A stretch of 22,884 bases of DNA from an uncultured Bifidobacterium sp. (GTDB lineage: Bacteria > Actinomycetota > Actinomycetes > Actinomycetales > Bifidobacteriaceae), in contig NZ_CASEXV010000028.1 in assembly GCF_949292005.1 (NCBI RefSeq), positions 1-22,884 on the forward strand, written 5' to 3'. The translations under genes were made by a program, and so were the position numbers. Positions 7,501-15,004 of the stretch are shown here, in pieces. Below the pieces are notes generated by a model. The model did no database searches. It saw only the letters and a program-made list of their open reading frames with translations, and was not told the origin of the DNA. Within the stretch, counting starts at the first letter, position 1; the number at the start of each line of letters is the position of its first letter.

Positions 7501-8818
7501 TTCGACCCTGTCATTCCGGAAGGATGGGACTTTTCGCGTTCTTCAACTCGCGGACATTCAGGATGGCCCCGCCGTGGACCCGGACGCGGTTGCGCTTATC
7601 GACGCCGCGGTTCGCGGGGCCGACCCGGATCTGGTGGTACTTACCGGAGACCAGATTCGCGGATACGATCCCGGGTATATGGAGACCTTCATGTCGAGGC
7701 GCGGAGATGCCATTGGGACGCATGTCCCTCGCGCGGTTCGGTTGGAGGCGATGCTTGATGGTTGTTCCACTCATCGCTCAGAGTCGCCGATGACCGCAGG
7801 AAGGAGCGAATCAGCGCTTCGGGACACCCGTCTCAAGGTCAGGGAGTCGATACGCCAATTTCTGTACCCCATCGTCTCACGGGGAATTCCGTTCGCAGTG
7901 ACCTATGGGAACCATGATTTCCAGTGCGGTGTGATGCCTGACGAGCAGGACGAGATTTATCGTCAGTTCCCTGGTTGTCTCAACCCAAGGATGGACGATG
8001 TGCGGGGCACCGAGCGCGCGGCTCTTGCCTGCGAGGTCGGCTCCTTCGCGATGCCTATTGTGTCACGGGATGGTTCGCGTGTAGCTATGGGCATTATGAT
8101 GGTCAACTCGGGTGATTTCGACGAGAGCGGTGGGTATGGGGCACCCTCTGATGCGGCTGTTGAATGGTTGGAGAAAGTCCGGCTGGGGACAGACGATGGG
8201 AATCCGGTGCCGTCCGTGGTGTTCCAGCATATTCCTCCCCAGGATTTCTATCGGTGTCTGAGAAAGACGGGTCCGTTGGCGCCGAATGCCGTGCGCGGTC
8301 ATCGGATGTTCTCCGATTCCTGCTATGTTCTCAATCCTGAGGTCTGCCGGCCCGGATCGACTTTGGGTGAGGGTCCGTGCTGCTCCGAGCGGAGAGTGGG
8401 CGAGGTTGAGGCGATGCGCCGCGCAGGCGGATATTTCGCGTTGTACTGCGGACATGACCACAAGAACGCCTTCGTGGCCACCATCGACGGAATGGATTAT
8501 GGATATGCGCCGACATGCGGCTTCCGATCCTATGGTCCACACGCCTCCGACAGGGCGTTGCGCCTTTTCGTTTTTCACGAGGACGATCCACGGTCCTACG
8601 AAACGAGGCTTCTCAGATATGGCGATCTTATCGGTCGTCCTTCGCGCGATCCTCTGCGGATTCTTGCCGGAGAATATATGGTGTCGAGTCCGGCATCGTT
8701 GGGTGATATCCTCCGCCGCCCGCGGGTCGCAGTAGGGCTTCTGTTTTTGTCCGGACTTCTTGTCACCGTGATGGGAGGTGTTGGTGCCCTGCGGAGACGG
8801 AGGTTCGACGGATCGTGA
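7481..8818 (+). CDS. Calcineurin-like metallophosphoesterase with C-terminal membrane segment
   Basis: A roughly 445-residue metal-dependent phosphoesterase. The metal-site motifs are ordered: LADIQDG (D25, with Q27 where many relatives have His), LTGDQ (D57), YGNHDF (N144, H145, D146), FQHIPP, and CGHDHKN (H325, H327). The DxQ and GDQ forms recall the Dcr2-like branch. The C-terminus has one hydrophobic segment, VAVGLLFLSGLLVTVMGGVG, flanked by RRPR and RRRR, so the enzyme is probably membrane-anchored, yet no N-terminal signal peptide is visible. GGAGGG at 7472-7477 could serve GTG 7481 or ATG 7490; ATG 7478 abuts it. Embedded in an importer operon, it may hydrolyse the transported phosphoester; the substrate is unknown. 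Confidence 0.8.
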   Translation: MTLMLNDSTLSFRKDGTFRVLQLADIQDGPAVDPDAVALIDAAVRGADPDLVVLTGDQIRGYDPGYMETFMSRRGDAIGTHVPRAVRLEAMLDGCSTHRSESPMTAGRSESALRDTRLKVRESIRQFLYPIVSRGIPFAVTYGNHDFQCGVMPDEQDEIYRQFPGCLNPRMDDVRGTERAALACEVGSFAMPIVSRDGSRVAMGIMMVNSGDFDESGGYGAPSDAAVEWLEKVRLGTDDGNPVPSVVFQHIPPQDFYRCLRKTGPLAPNAVRGHRMFSDSCYVLNPEVCRPGSTLGEGPCCSERRVGEVEAMRRAGGYFALYCGHDHKNAFVATIDGMDYGYAPTCGFRSYGPHASDRALRLFVFHEDDPRSYETRLLRYGDLIGRPSRDPLRILAGEYMVSSPASLGDILRRPRVAVGLLFLSGLLVTVMGGVGALRRRRFDGS

Positions 8819-9618
8819 CATCGATGAGCGCGTTTTGTGGTGATGCCGTCGTTGATGGCAATGACGACGTCGTCAGAAGGCTTCGCGCGATCATCTCCCA
8901 TGAGGAGTATCAGCCTGGTGAACGCATGGGTTCGGAGCGTGCCCTCGCCGAGAGGTTGGGTGTGACGCGGTCGAGATTGCGGTCGGCCCTTGCGGTTCTC
9001 GAGCGGTCTCATGATATCGTGCGCAGAATCGGTCGTTCCGGAGGGATTGTGGTTTCCGACGACAAGCTTGAACGCAATATCAACACCGTCGAGTCTCTTC
9101 CTGATATCGCCAGGCGTCAGGGTCTGGTCATGTCCTCTGCCGTAGTGTCCGCCGTGGTGACGCCCGCATCGCCAGCGGATGCCAGAATGCTGCGTCTGCC
9201 GGGGAACATCAGAACGGTCTATGCCATAACCCGGCGGAGGATGATTGGCGATCGTCCGTTTTCGGTGGAGAGCACGCATCTTCCTGCGGATATGTTCCCG
9301 GGGTTCCTGTCCAAGGACCTCACGCGTCCCTTCTATCGCATTTTCGAGGAGGATTATGGCGTGCGTCCCCAAGCGGTCGACGAGACCTTGGATTCCTTCG
9401 CGGTGGATGTCGGGCGGGCGACGCTGTTGTGCGTTCCCGAGGGAACGTCGGTGACGCGTATACGTCGGGTGGCGGTCGACCAGTCGCACCGTCCCTGCGA
9501 GCGGGCAGTGGATGTGTACATCTCCTCGAGGATTCGATTCACCATGCACCATTCAGGGTATGTGAGGCTGTCGGCGACGGCTGGGAACGAGGGAGCTCAT
9601 GGACCAATCCCGGCGTGA
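8815..9618 (+). CDS. GntR-family transcriptional regulator, HutC/UTRA type
   Basis: A 267-residue regulator. Residues about 18-80 form a GntR winged helix-turn-helix (VVRRLRAIISHEEYQPGERM, SERALAERLGVTRSRLRSAL). Residues about 95-250 resemble the UTRA ligand-binding domain, with TRRRMIGDRPFSVESTHLP and a late VDVYISSRIRF strand. Its GTG start overlaps the phosphoesterase stop by 4 bases (GTGA), so it is translated from the same message. As the only regulator in the operon it is the natural candidate for local, ligand-responsive control, perhaps through the dyad at 3292-3312. HutC-type relatives include PhnF and PhnR of phosphonate use and sugar-phosphate sensors. The ligand is not determined. 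Confidence 0.82.
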   Translation: MTSMSAFCGDAVVDGNDDVVRRLRAIISHEEYQPGERMGSERALAERLGVTRSRLRSALAVLERSHDIVRRIGRSGGIVVSDDKLERNINTVESLPDIARRQGLVMSSAVVSAVVTPASPADARMLRLPGNIRTVYAITRRRMIGDRPFSVESTHLPADMFPGFLSKDLTRPFYRIFEEDYGVRPQAVDETLDSFAVDVGRATLLCVPEGTSVTRIRRVAVDQSHRPCERAVDVYISSRIRFTMHHSGYVRLSATAGNEGAHGPIPA

Positions 9619-10306
9619 CGGCACCTGCCGCACAGACATCCGCAGCACGACGGACATCGTTTTCGATTTCTGCGGGGTGCTTGTCGATTGGCGTCCCGAG
9701 CGCGCCCTGGAAGGACAGTACCCTCAAGGCGTCATCGACATGTTCTTCGATTCCGCCGATCCCTACGGCTTCGACCACTATGACAGGCTGAGCGATCTTG
9801 GGTGGAGCGACGAGCGTGTGCTGGAGGATTACGAGGCCCATCATGGTCCGGCCGTCGCCTGGGTTTTCCGTACATATTTCGAGCACCGAGACAGGGCCAT
9901 CGTGGGGATGATCCCCGGCATGGCCGATGTGCTGCGCGATCTCGCCAGACAAGGATTGAGATTGTGGGGTCTGACGAATTTCACGACGGAATTCGTCGAC
10001 GTCGCCCGTCACGTATGTCCGGAACTATCCCTGCTTCGCGGCGTCGTCGTCTCTTCGCAGGAGTCCGTGGCGAAGCCCGATCCTGAGATATATCGCCGTG
10101 CTCAGGAACGGTATGCGCTCGATCCCGATCGCACGGTGTTCATCGACGACCGGGCGGAGAACGTCGACGCGGCGCGCTCCGTAGGATGGTGGGGCATCGA
10201 ATTCGCCGGCGTGGAGGATCTGCGCTCGCGGCTTCCTGCCGTTTCCACATCGTCCGCTTCTACGCCGAGTCCTTCTGCGCCATCTCAGCTTCGTCCAAAT
10301 CGCTGA
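9599..10306 (+). CDS. HAD-superfamily (subfamily IA) hydrolase, probable small-molecule phosphatase
   Basis: A 235-residue HAD hydrolase. Motif I is VFDFCGVLVDW with nucleophile D23; the usual second Asp is a Gly, as in the FDxGGVL group. Motif II is GLTNF, motif III AKPDPEIY (K159) and motif IV FIDDRAEN (D183, D184). The cap-domain region lies between motifs I and II, as in YihX-like sugar-phosphate phosphatases. The ATG at 9599 follows GAGGGAG and overlaps the regulator gene by 20 bases, making this the last gene of the operon. The C-terminal ~20 residues are a Ser/Pro/Ala-rich tail encoded where the gene overlaps the converging DUF4125 gene, so they may be a read-on extension without a role. 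Confidence 0.83.
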   Translation: MDQSRRDGTCRTDIRSTTDIVFDFCGVLVDWRPERALEGQYPQGVIDMFFDSADPYGFDHYDRLSDLGWSDERVLEDYEAHHGPAVAWVFRTYFEHRDRAIVGMIPGMADVLRDLARQGLRLWGLTNFTTEFVDVARHVCPELSLLRGVVVSSQESVAKPDPEIYRRAQERYALDPDRTVFIDDRAENVDAARSVGWWGIEFAGVEDLRSRLPAVSTSSASTPSPSAPSQLRPNR

Positions 10307-10925
10307 ATCCGGCGAGCTTGACGGTGTTCTCTATGGTGTCCCGCGTCAGATTCCCGCGTCGCGTCTCAATATCCTCGATGAAGCGCGCGTACAGAGACAG
10401 CGTGCGATCCGAGTACGTTCCGAGCTCTCCGCGCAGATATGTTTCGAAAGATGTGTCATCGATGGTGTCCTGTGCAGTCCTCAACACCCGCATCGCCGCG
10501 CCCAAGTGCGGATATTGTCCGCGGAAATCGCCGGCCCAGCGCACCTGCACCGCGATGATCCGCTCCTGGAGTTCCACGCGGCTCTCGCCAAGCGGGGGAA
10601 TAAATCCGCGGATGTCGCGGTCGAATGCCACGGGATCCGTGGACTCCATCATCCGCGCGTACTTCTCGGTCACCAGATTGCGACCCACATGCTCGGCCCG
10701 CTCCAGATCGTCCTCGTAGGAGCTCAGCAGGTCGTGCGGCCATGTCAGGAATTGGCTGGTTCGCATCTGGAAAAACATCGGCCAGTTGTTCTGGCAGGAG
10801 GCACGTCCCCCCTCGTTGCTGGTGTTCTGGAACTGCCGCCATTCGTGCGTCACCACCGATGTGACGAGTGGTTCGATGGACGGATCGTGTGCTGTGGCGG
10901 GTTTTACGGATTCCTGCGTGACCAT
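10260..10925 (-). CDS. DUF4125 family protein
   Basis: A 221-residue protein of the uncharacterised DUF4125 family, predicted soluble and cytoplasmic. Characteristic segments are TSVVTHEWRQFQNTSNEGGR followed by ASCQNNWPMFFQMRTSQFLTW. I see no signal peptide or membrane helix and no catalytic motif I can name. The ATG at 10925 is preferred over upstream in-frame starts because GGAGG (minus strand, 10936-10940) lies 10 bases before it. It starts 5 bases after the stop of the DUF4037 gene, so the pair is one operon. Its last 47 bases overlap the HAD gene end on the other strand. Function unknown; the partner is nucleotidyltransferase-like. Confidence 0.75.
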   Translation of the reverse strand: MVTQESVKPATAHDPSIEPLVTSVVTHEWRQFQNTSNEGGRASCQNNWPMFFQMRTSQFLTWPHDLLSSYEDDLERAEHVGRNLVTEKYARMMESTDPVAFDRDIRGFIPPLGESRVELQERIIAVQVRWAGDFRGQYPHLGAAMRVLRTAQDTIDDTSFETYLRGELGTYSDRTLSLYARFIEDIETRRGNLTRDTIENTVKLAGFSDLDEAEMAQKDSA

Positions 10926-10930
10926 GCCGT

Positions 10931-12844
10931 CTAAGCCTCCAGACTTCGTAGAATCGGCGATGTGGAGACGATGTGGCTTTCCACATACGGCCGTTGCCAT
11001 TCGAGAAACGTCTCGTCGCTATCGCTCAGTCCCTGACGTTTCAGTTCGGTCACGGATTGTGAGCAGACGCTTTCCACAAGATCATGAAGGGCCTTATCCG
11101 GTTCCGTCGCGTGTCCTTTGTCATCGACTTGCGGACGGTAGATAGTGGACGAGAGGCGCATGATGTCTTCAAGCTCGGTCACCACCTGCGGCAGCACGCT
11201 TCCCATCCGTTTCGACAGTCGCCGCAGCGCCGCGAAACGCCACTTGTAGTAGGGCAGATAGCCCACGCTCGCCGGATTGTTGAGGAGAAAGACCAGTGAT
11301 GCCGTGGCGTCCACGAATTGGCTCATCGACAGCCACGCGGCAGCGCAATCCCCGCGCCTGATCATCCGCGGAAGATTGTACTGACCGGATTGGGCCATCA
11401 TCCCCAGCCGTCGTGAGATGAGGGAGAGGCGCACATCATCGGGCATAAGCATGAACTCGCGTCGTGTGCGGGAGAACACACCCAAAGGGTCGCGGAATAC
11501 GCGGCCATTCGTGGCGACGGCCAGTGTGGGCTCGTCCAACATGAGCCATTCGTGCGGGCTGTCGGCTGACGGCGCATGGCGCAGGCCCGTGAGCGACTCA
11601 AAGAAGTCGCCGATGTCGAAGACCCCCACACGTCGTCCCTGTCCCTGCGCGCGCGGTGTCGGGGTCCGGGGACCGAACCCCAGGAAGGATTGGGGGAGTT
11701 GCTCATAGTCGCGTTCAAGCGCGTCCCCGATTTCGGCGTGGTCCTCCGGGGTGAGCCATAGACAGAATCCCGGTCCGAAATCGTGGTCCCGCGAGATTTC
11801 GTCGTCGAAGCCGTAGCATTCCGATCCATGTCCGACGAGACCTACGGCTATGCGGTCACGGAATCGCTCATATCGTCCATCCACCAGCGGTTTGCCATAT
11901 TCCTCCCAATATCGGCGGGACAGGTCCAGACCGCTGATGGCTACCGGCCTTGGCGACGTCTCCGTGGACTCGACCTGATGCTGGGCATCGCGGAGATTGC
12001 GCTCGGTGACGCGGTAGGAGTCGGAGTCCGTGCCGTAGCATTCTCCGATCAGCGAGAGCGCCTTCCCATAGAAGTCCACTGCGTCGCCGAAACGTTTCCG
12101 GGCGTATGACACCTGGCCCATCGCGGCGAGCGTGGAAGCGTAGTGCGGTTCATGTTCGGCCCCTGCAGCCTGATACATCGACAGCGCTTTCCGGGCATGA
12201 TCGTCGGCTTCGAGGAGACGATCACCGGTGTGTTGGATTTCTGTGTCGGATTCCGTAGCCGATGATGGCGTGTCAAGAAGGACAAGGGCCAGGTTCGCGT
12301 GTGTGGAGGCGATGTCGAGGTCGCGGTCTGGATGGGGGCTTGTCGATTCGAGGATTCGCAGGGCCTTGCGAAGCTCGATTGCGGCCTGTTCGGGTCTGCC
12401 TGTTTCGCTGTAGAGCATGGAAAGATTGTTGTGCAGCGCCGCCATTCTCCTATCGGTCGGGAGGAGGGTCGCTGCCGCCGATTCCAGAGCCTGCTGGTAG
12501 AGATCCTCGGCTTGGTCGTATTGTCCCGCGACCCTCATTCCAGTGGCGGCGTTGATGAGTGTCGTGGTCCAGGCCTCGGTGTCCGTGATCCCCATTTTCA
12601 GCCCGAGTTCCAACGCCCGCTGGATCATCCACTGGCCATCCTGATGGCGGCCTTGGGAGCGGTAGAAACCTATAGCCTCGTTGAGCACAGTGAGCATCCC
12701 CGCGTGGTCGTGCGCGTTTTCCGCATCCATCAACGCTTGCAGAATAAGGGGTTCGGCATCGGTGGCGCCACGATGCGAGGAGAATATGGCGTCCAGTTCG
12801 CTGAGAAAGCGCTTCTCGTCGAAGGTTCCTGTGGAGTCGCTCAC
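10931..12844 (-). CDS. TPR-repeat protein with C-terminal DUF4037 nucleotidyltransferase-like domain
   Basis: About 637 residues. The N-terminal ~280 residues contain tetratricopeptide-like helical repeats (TLINAATGMRVAGQYDQAEDLYQQAL..., LHNNLSMLYSETGRPEQAAIELRKAL, ASTLAAMGQVSYARKRFGDAVDFYGKAL). The C-terminal half matches DUF4037: GHGSECYGFDDEIS then RDHDFGPGF, a G-S...D-x-D pattern (D353, D355) like the minimal metal-binding motif of polymerase-beta-type nucleotidyltransferases. TPRs suggest protein binding; the catalytic domain might transfer a nucleotide to a protein or small molecule, which is inference. GTG at 12844 is chosen because AAAGAGGA (minus strand, 12849-12856) lies 4 bases before it; ATG at 12880 lacks an SD. 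It is co-transcribed with the DUF4125 gene. Confidence 0.78.
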   Translation of the reverse strand: MSDSTGTFDEKRFLSELDAIFSSHRGATDAEPLILQALMDAENAHDHAGMLTVLNEAIGFYRSQGRHQDGQWMIQRALELGLKMGITDTEAWTTTLINAATGMRVAGQYDQAEDLYQQALESAAATLLPTDRRMAALHNNLSMLYSETGRPEQAAIELRKALRILESTSPHPDRDLDIASTHANLALVLLDTPSSATESDTEIQHTGDRLLEADDHARKALSMYQAAGAEHEPHYASTLAAMGQVSYARKRFGDAVDFYGKALSLIGECYGTDSDSYRVTERNLRDAQHQVESTETSPRPVAISGLDLSRRYWEEYGKPLVDGRYERFRDRIAVGLVGHGSECYGFDDEISRDHDFGPGFCLWLTPEDHAEIGDALERDYEQLPQSFLGFGPRTPTPRAQGQGRRVGVFDIGDFFESLTGLRHAPSADSPHEWLMLDEPTLAVATNGRVFRDPLGVFSRTRREFMLMPDDVRLSLISRRLGMMAQSGQYNLPRMIRRGDCAAAWLSMSQFVDATASLVFLLNNPASVGYLPYYKWRFAALRRLSKRMGSVLPQVVTELEDIMRLSSTIYRPQVDDKGHATEPDKALHDLVESVCSQSVTELKRQGLSDSDETFLEWQRPYVESHIVSTSPILRSLEA

Positions 12845-13023
12845 ATCGTCCTCTTTCCCCGCCGTTCCGCTCGTGGACATGGTCCGGGTTCGGCCCGCTC
12901 GTCGCTGGGCGGGGTGCGCAGATAGGGTTGCGGTATGTCCTTAGGGTATCCGCCTACCAGTGTATATCAGGGAGTTTTTGAGGATGGCGACGCTTGACTC
13001 AGGAGAGAGAGGGCTCCGGGGGC

Positions 13024-13049
13024 AACGGTGTCATGGTAAAACGGTGTCA
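13024..13049 (+). repeat. Pair of 10-bp direct repeats beyond the tRNA terminator
   Basis: AACGGTGTCA occurs at 13024-13033 and 13040-13049, period 16. It lies in the 251-base gap between the divergently placed DUF4037 gene start and the tRNA-Pro terminator. No integrase or second copy of the tRNA end is nearby, so an attachment site is not supported. The rest of the gap has AT-rich stretches near 12960 (TATATCAGG) that could hold the minus-strand promoter of the DUF4037 gene, with no clear consensus. Confidence 0.3.
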
Positions 13050-13054
13050 CCTCA

Positions 13055-13090
13055 TAAGAAAGCGGCCCCGCACCGAAGTGCGGAACCGCT
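13055..13090 (-). terminator. Intrinsic terminator of tRNA-Pro
   Basis: Read on the minus strand, AGCGG-TT-CCGCAC, a TTCG tetraloop, then GTGCGG-GG-CCGCT form a long hairpin interrupted by one small internal loop, followed by TTTCTTATG. It begins a few bases after the tRNA 3' end, the expected position for the tRNA terminator. Confidence 0.8.
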
Positions 13091-13095
13091 CGCTG

Positions 13096-13169
<74 letters not shown>

Positions 13170-13185
13170 CCGAACAACGCTGGCC

Positions 13186-13215
13186 ATCGTACAACGTCAC
13201 CTTGGACAATGCCAA
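13186..13215 (-). promoter_or_regulatory. Sigma-70-type promoter of tRNA-Pro
   Basis: On the minus strand a -35 TTGGCA (13215-13210, 5 of 6 to consensus), an 18-base spacer and a -10 TACGAT (13191-13186, 4 of 6) precede the tRNA 5' end by about 16 bases, a short leader typical of tRNA genes. Confidence 0.65.
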
Positions 13216-13328
13216 GCTGCGTGTCGGTTATGTGGCCGTTTTCCTGCCGCGCGTGCGCCGTCCCTCGTGCCCTGGATTGGAGCCGATGAGGCGTCCGCTA
13301 CTGGAGGCGGCGTGTATCCGCCGCTCGG

Positions 13329-13342
13329 TACACTGGTGCGTT
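13329..13342 (+). promoter_or_regulatory. -10 element (TACACT) placed for leaderless lysS transcription
   Basis: TACACT at 13329-13334 fits the actinobacterial TANNNT -10. Eight bases separate it from the ATG at 13343, so transcription would begin at or next to the start codon. No SD precedes the ATG, and no clear -35 is visible. A small GGCGG/CCGCC dyad lies just upstream. Confidence 0.5.
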
Positions 13343-15004
13343 ATGAGCGATCTGAGCGAGAATGATGATGAGAACCTTGACGGTGGCAACGAATCACCTG
13401 CCATGACGACGGTTGAGCATGCCCGTCTGCTGTGGGAGCAGGATGCCTCCATAGCCAGAAACATCAACGAGGGGATGGCGCTTGAGGAGGCCATCGACCC
13501 GAGCAACACGCAGTTCGGGCCGTCGGCTCATCCGGAACAGACGCAGATGCGTGTGGCCAAGCGGGCGTTGATGGTGAAGGAAGGTCTGCAGCCGTATCCC
13601 GTCCATGTGGATGTCACCCACACCATCGGTCAGGTTCGTGCAAAGTATGACGGGAAGCTGGAGCCGGGAGCCGAGACCGAGGATATGGTGGGCATCGCCG
13701 GACGTGTGATGTTTCTGCGCAACGCCGGGGGATTGTGCTTCGTGCAGTTGTCAGCGGGAGACGGAACAACCATCCAGGGAATGATCTCGAAACGGGAGGT
13801 CGGCGCCGAGTCCCTGAAAAGGTTCAAGCAGCTGGTGGATCTGGGGGATCATCTGTATCTGCGAGGTCGTGTCATCTCCTCCAAAACCGGGGAACTGTCG
13901 GTTTTTGCCACCGAGTGGTCGATCGCGGCCAAAGCCCTTCAGCCGTTACCGGCCCTTCATAAGGAGCTTGGTGACGACACCCGCATCCGCAAGCCCTATC
14001 TGGCGATGATCGCGGACAAGCGCACGCGTGACATGGTTCGTAATCGTTCCAAGGCGGTTTCGAGTTTGAGACGTACTTTCGACGAGCATGATTTCCTTGA
14101 GGTCGAGACGCCGATGCTCCAGTCCCTGCATGGAGGGGCGGCGGCGAGGCCGTTCACCACCCATATGAACGCTTTCGATATGGATCTGTATCTGCGCATT
14201 GCGCCGGAGCTTTTCCTTAAACGCTGCCTGGTGGGTGGCATCGACCGCGTCTTCGAGATCAATAGGGACTTCCGCAATGAGGGTGTGGACGCCACACACG
14301 CTCCGGAGTTCACGATGGTTGAGGCCTATCAGGCCTATGGGACGTACGATTCCATCGGTAAGCTCGTCAAGGAGCTGATCCAGCGCACTGCGACCGATGT
14401 GTTCGGCTCGACCACAGTCACGCTTCTGGATGGAAGTGAGTACGATTTCGGCGGCGAATGGAAACAGATCAGCATGTATGATTCGCTGTCCGAGGCGCTG
14501 GGCGAGGAGATCACTCCGGAGACCTCCGAGGAGCATCTGGGCGCGCTTGCGGACCGTCTGGGTGTGGAGCGTGATGAGGTCGAGAACCGAGGCAAGCTCG
14601 TCGAGCATCTGTGGGAGCACTTCTACGAGGACAAGCTGTATGAGCCGACCTTCGTGCGAGATTTCCCCGTCGAAACGTCCCCTCTGGTGAAATCCCACAG
14701 GTCAAAGCCGGGAGTGGTGGAGAAGTGGGATCTGTATGTGCGTGGATTCGAGCTGGCGACCGGCTATTCCGAGCTTAACGACCCCGTTGTCCAGCGGGAG
14801 CGTTTCCTCGCTCAGGCCCGCGATGCGATGGCTGGCGACGAGGAGGCCAACGACATCGACGAGGACTTCCTTGAGGCTCTGGGTGTTGGCATGCCTCCGG
14901 CCGGTGGCATGGGCATGGGTATCGATCGGCTTCTGATCGCGTTGACTGGAGCCACGATCCGTGAGACCATCACCTTCCCCTTGGTCAAGCCAATCTCCCT
15001 GTGA
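13343..15004 (+). CDS. lysS: Lysyl-tRNA synthetase, class II
   Basis: A 553-residue cytoplasmic class II synthetase that charges tRNA-Lys. The N-terminal OB-fold anticodon-binding domain includes GIAGRVMFLRNAGGLCFVQL. The catalytic core has motif 1 around HDFLEVETPML, motif 2 FRNEG...HAPEFTMVEAY, and motif 3 GMGMGIDRLLIAL near the C-terminus, all intact. A roughly 50-residue acidic N-terminal extension precedes the core. The frame is open further upstream to 13202, but the ATG at 13343 is chosen: it sits 8 bases after a -10-like TACACT and fits the usual protein start, implying a leaderless message. Its stop overlaps the start of the MenA-like gene (GTGA), so the two are coupled. Identity is firm. 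Confidence 0.95.
   Translation: MSDLSENDDENLDGGNESPAMTTVEHARLLWEQDASIARNINEGMALEEAIDPSNTQFGPSAHPEQTQMRVAKRALMVKEGLQPYPVHVDVTHTIGQVRAKYDGKLEPGAETEDMVGIAGRVMFLRNAGGLCFVQLSAGDGTTIQGMISKREVGAESLKRFKQLVDLGDHLYLRGRVISSKTGELSVFATEWSIAAKALQPLPALHKELGDDTRIRKPYLAMIADKRTRDMVRNRSKAVSSLRRTFDEHDFLEVETPMLQSLHGGAAARPFTTHMNAFDMDLYLRIAPELFLKRCLVGGIDRVFEINRDFRNEGVDATHAPEFTMVEAYQAYGTYDSIGKLVKELIQRTATDVFGSTTVTLLDGSEYDFGGEWKQISMYDSLSEALGEEITPETSEEHLGALADRLGVERDEVENRGKLVEHLWEHFYEDKLYEPTFVRDFPVETSPLVKSHRSKPGVVEKWDLYVRGFELATGYSELNDPVVQRERFLAQARDAMAGDEEANDIDEDFLEALGVGMPPAGGMGMGIDRLLIALTGATIRETITFPLVKPISL

Noticed and set aside
8596..9552. Long open frame (318 codons) on the minus strand across the GntR gene
   Set aside because: It is antisense to a well-supported regulator, has no domain I recognise, and is His/Arg/Pro-rich as expected of a shadow frame in GC-rich DNA.
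12299..12925. 208-codon plus-strand frame opposite the TPR-DUF4037 gene
   Set aside because: Antisense to TPR repeats; no SD, no family resemblance, composition of a shadow frame.
13024..13049. Direct repeats near the tRNA-Pro as an integration (att) site
   Set aside because: They do not match the tRNA 3' end, lie beyond its terminator, and no integrase or phage gene is present.
13202..13342. Upstream in-frame extension of lysS
   Set aside because: The extra 47 residues are Arg/Cys/Pro-rich and unlike synthetase N-termini. They overlap the tRNA promoter on the other strand, and the -10 motif at 13329 supports the ATG at 13343.
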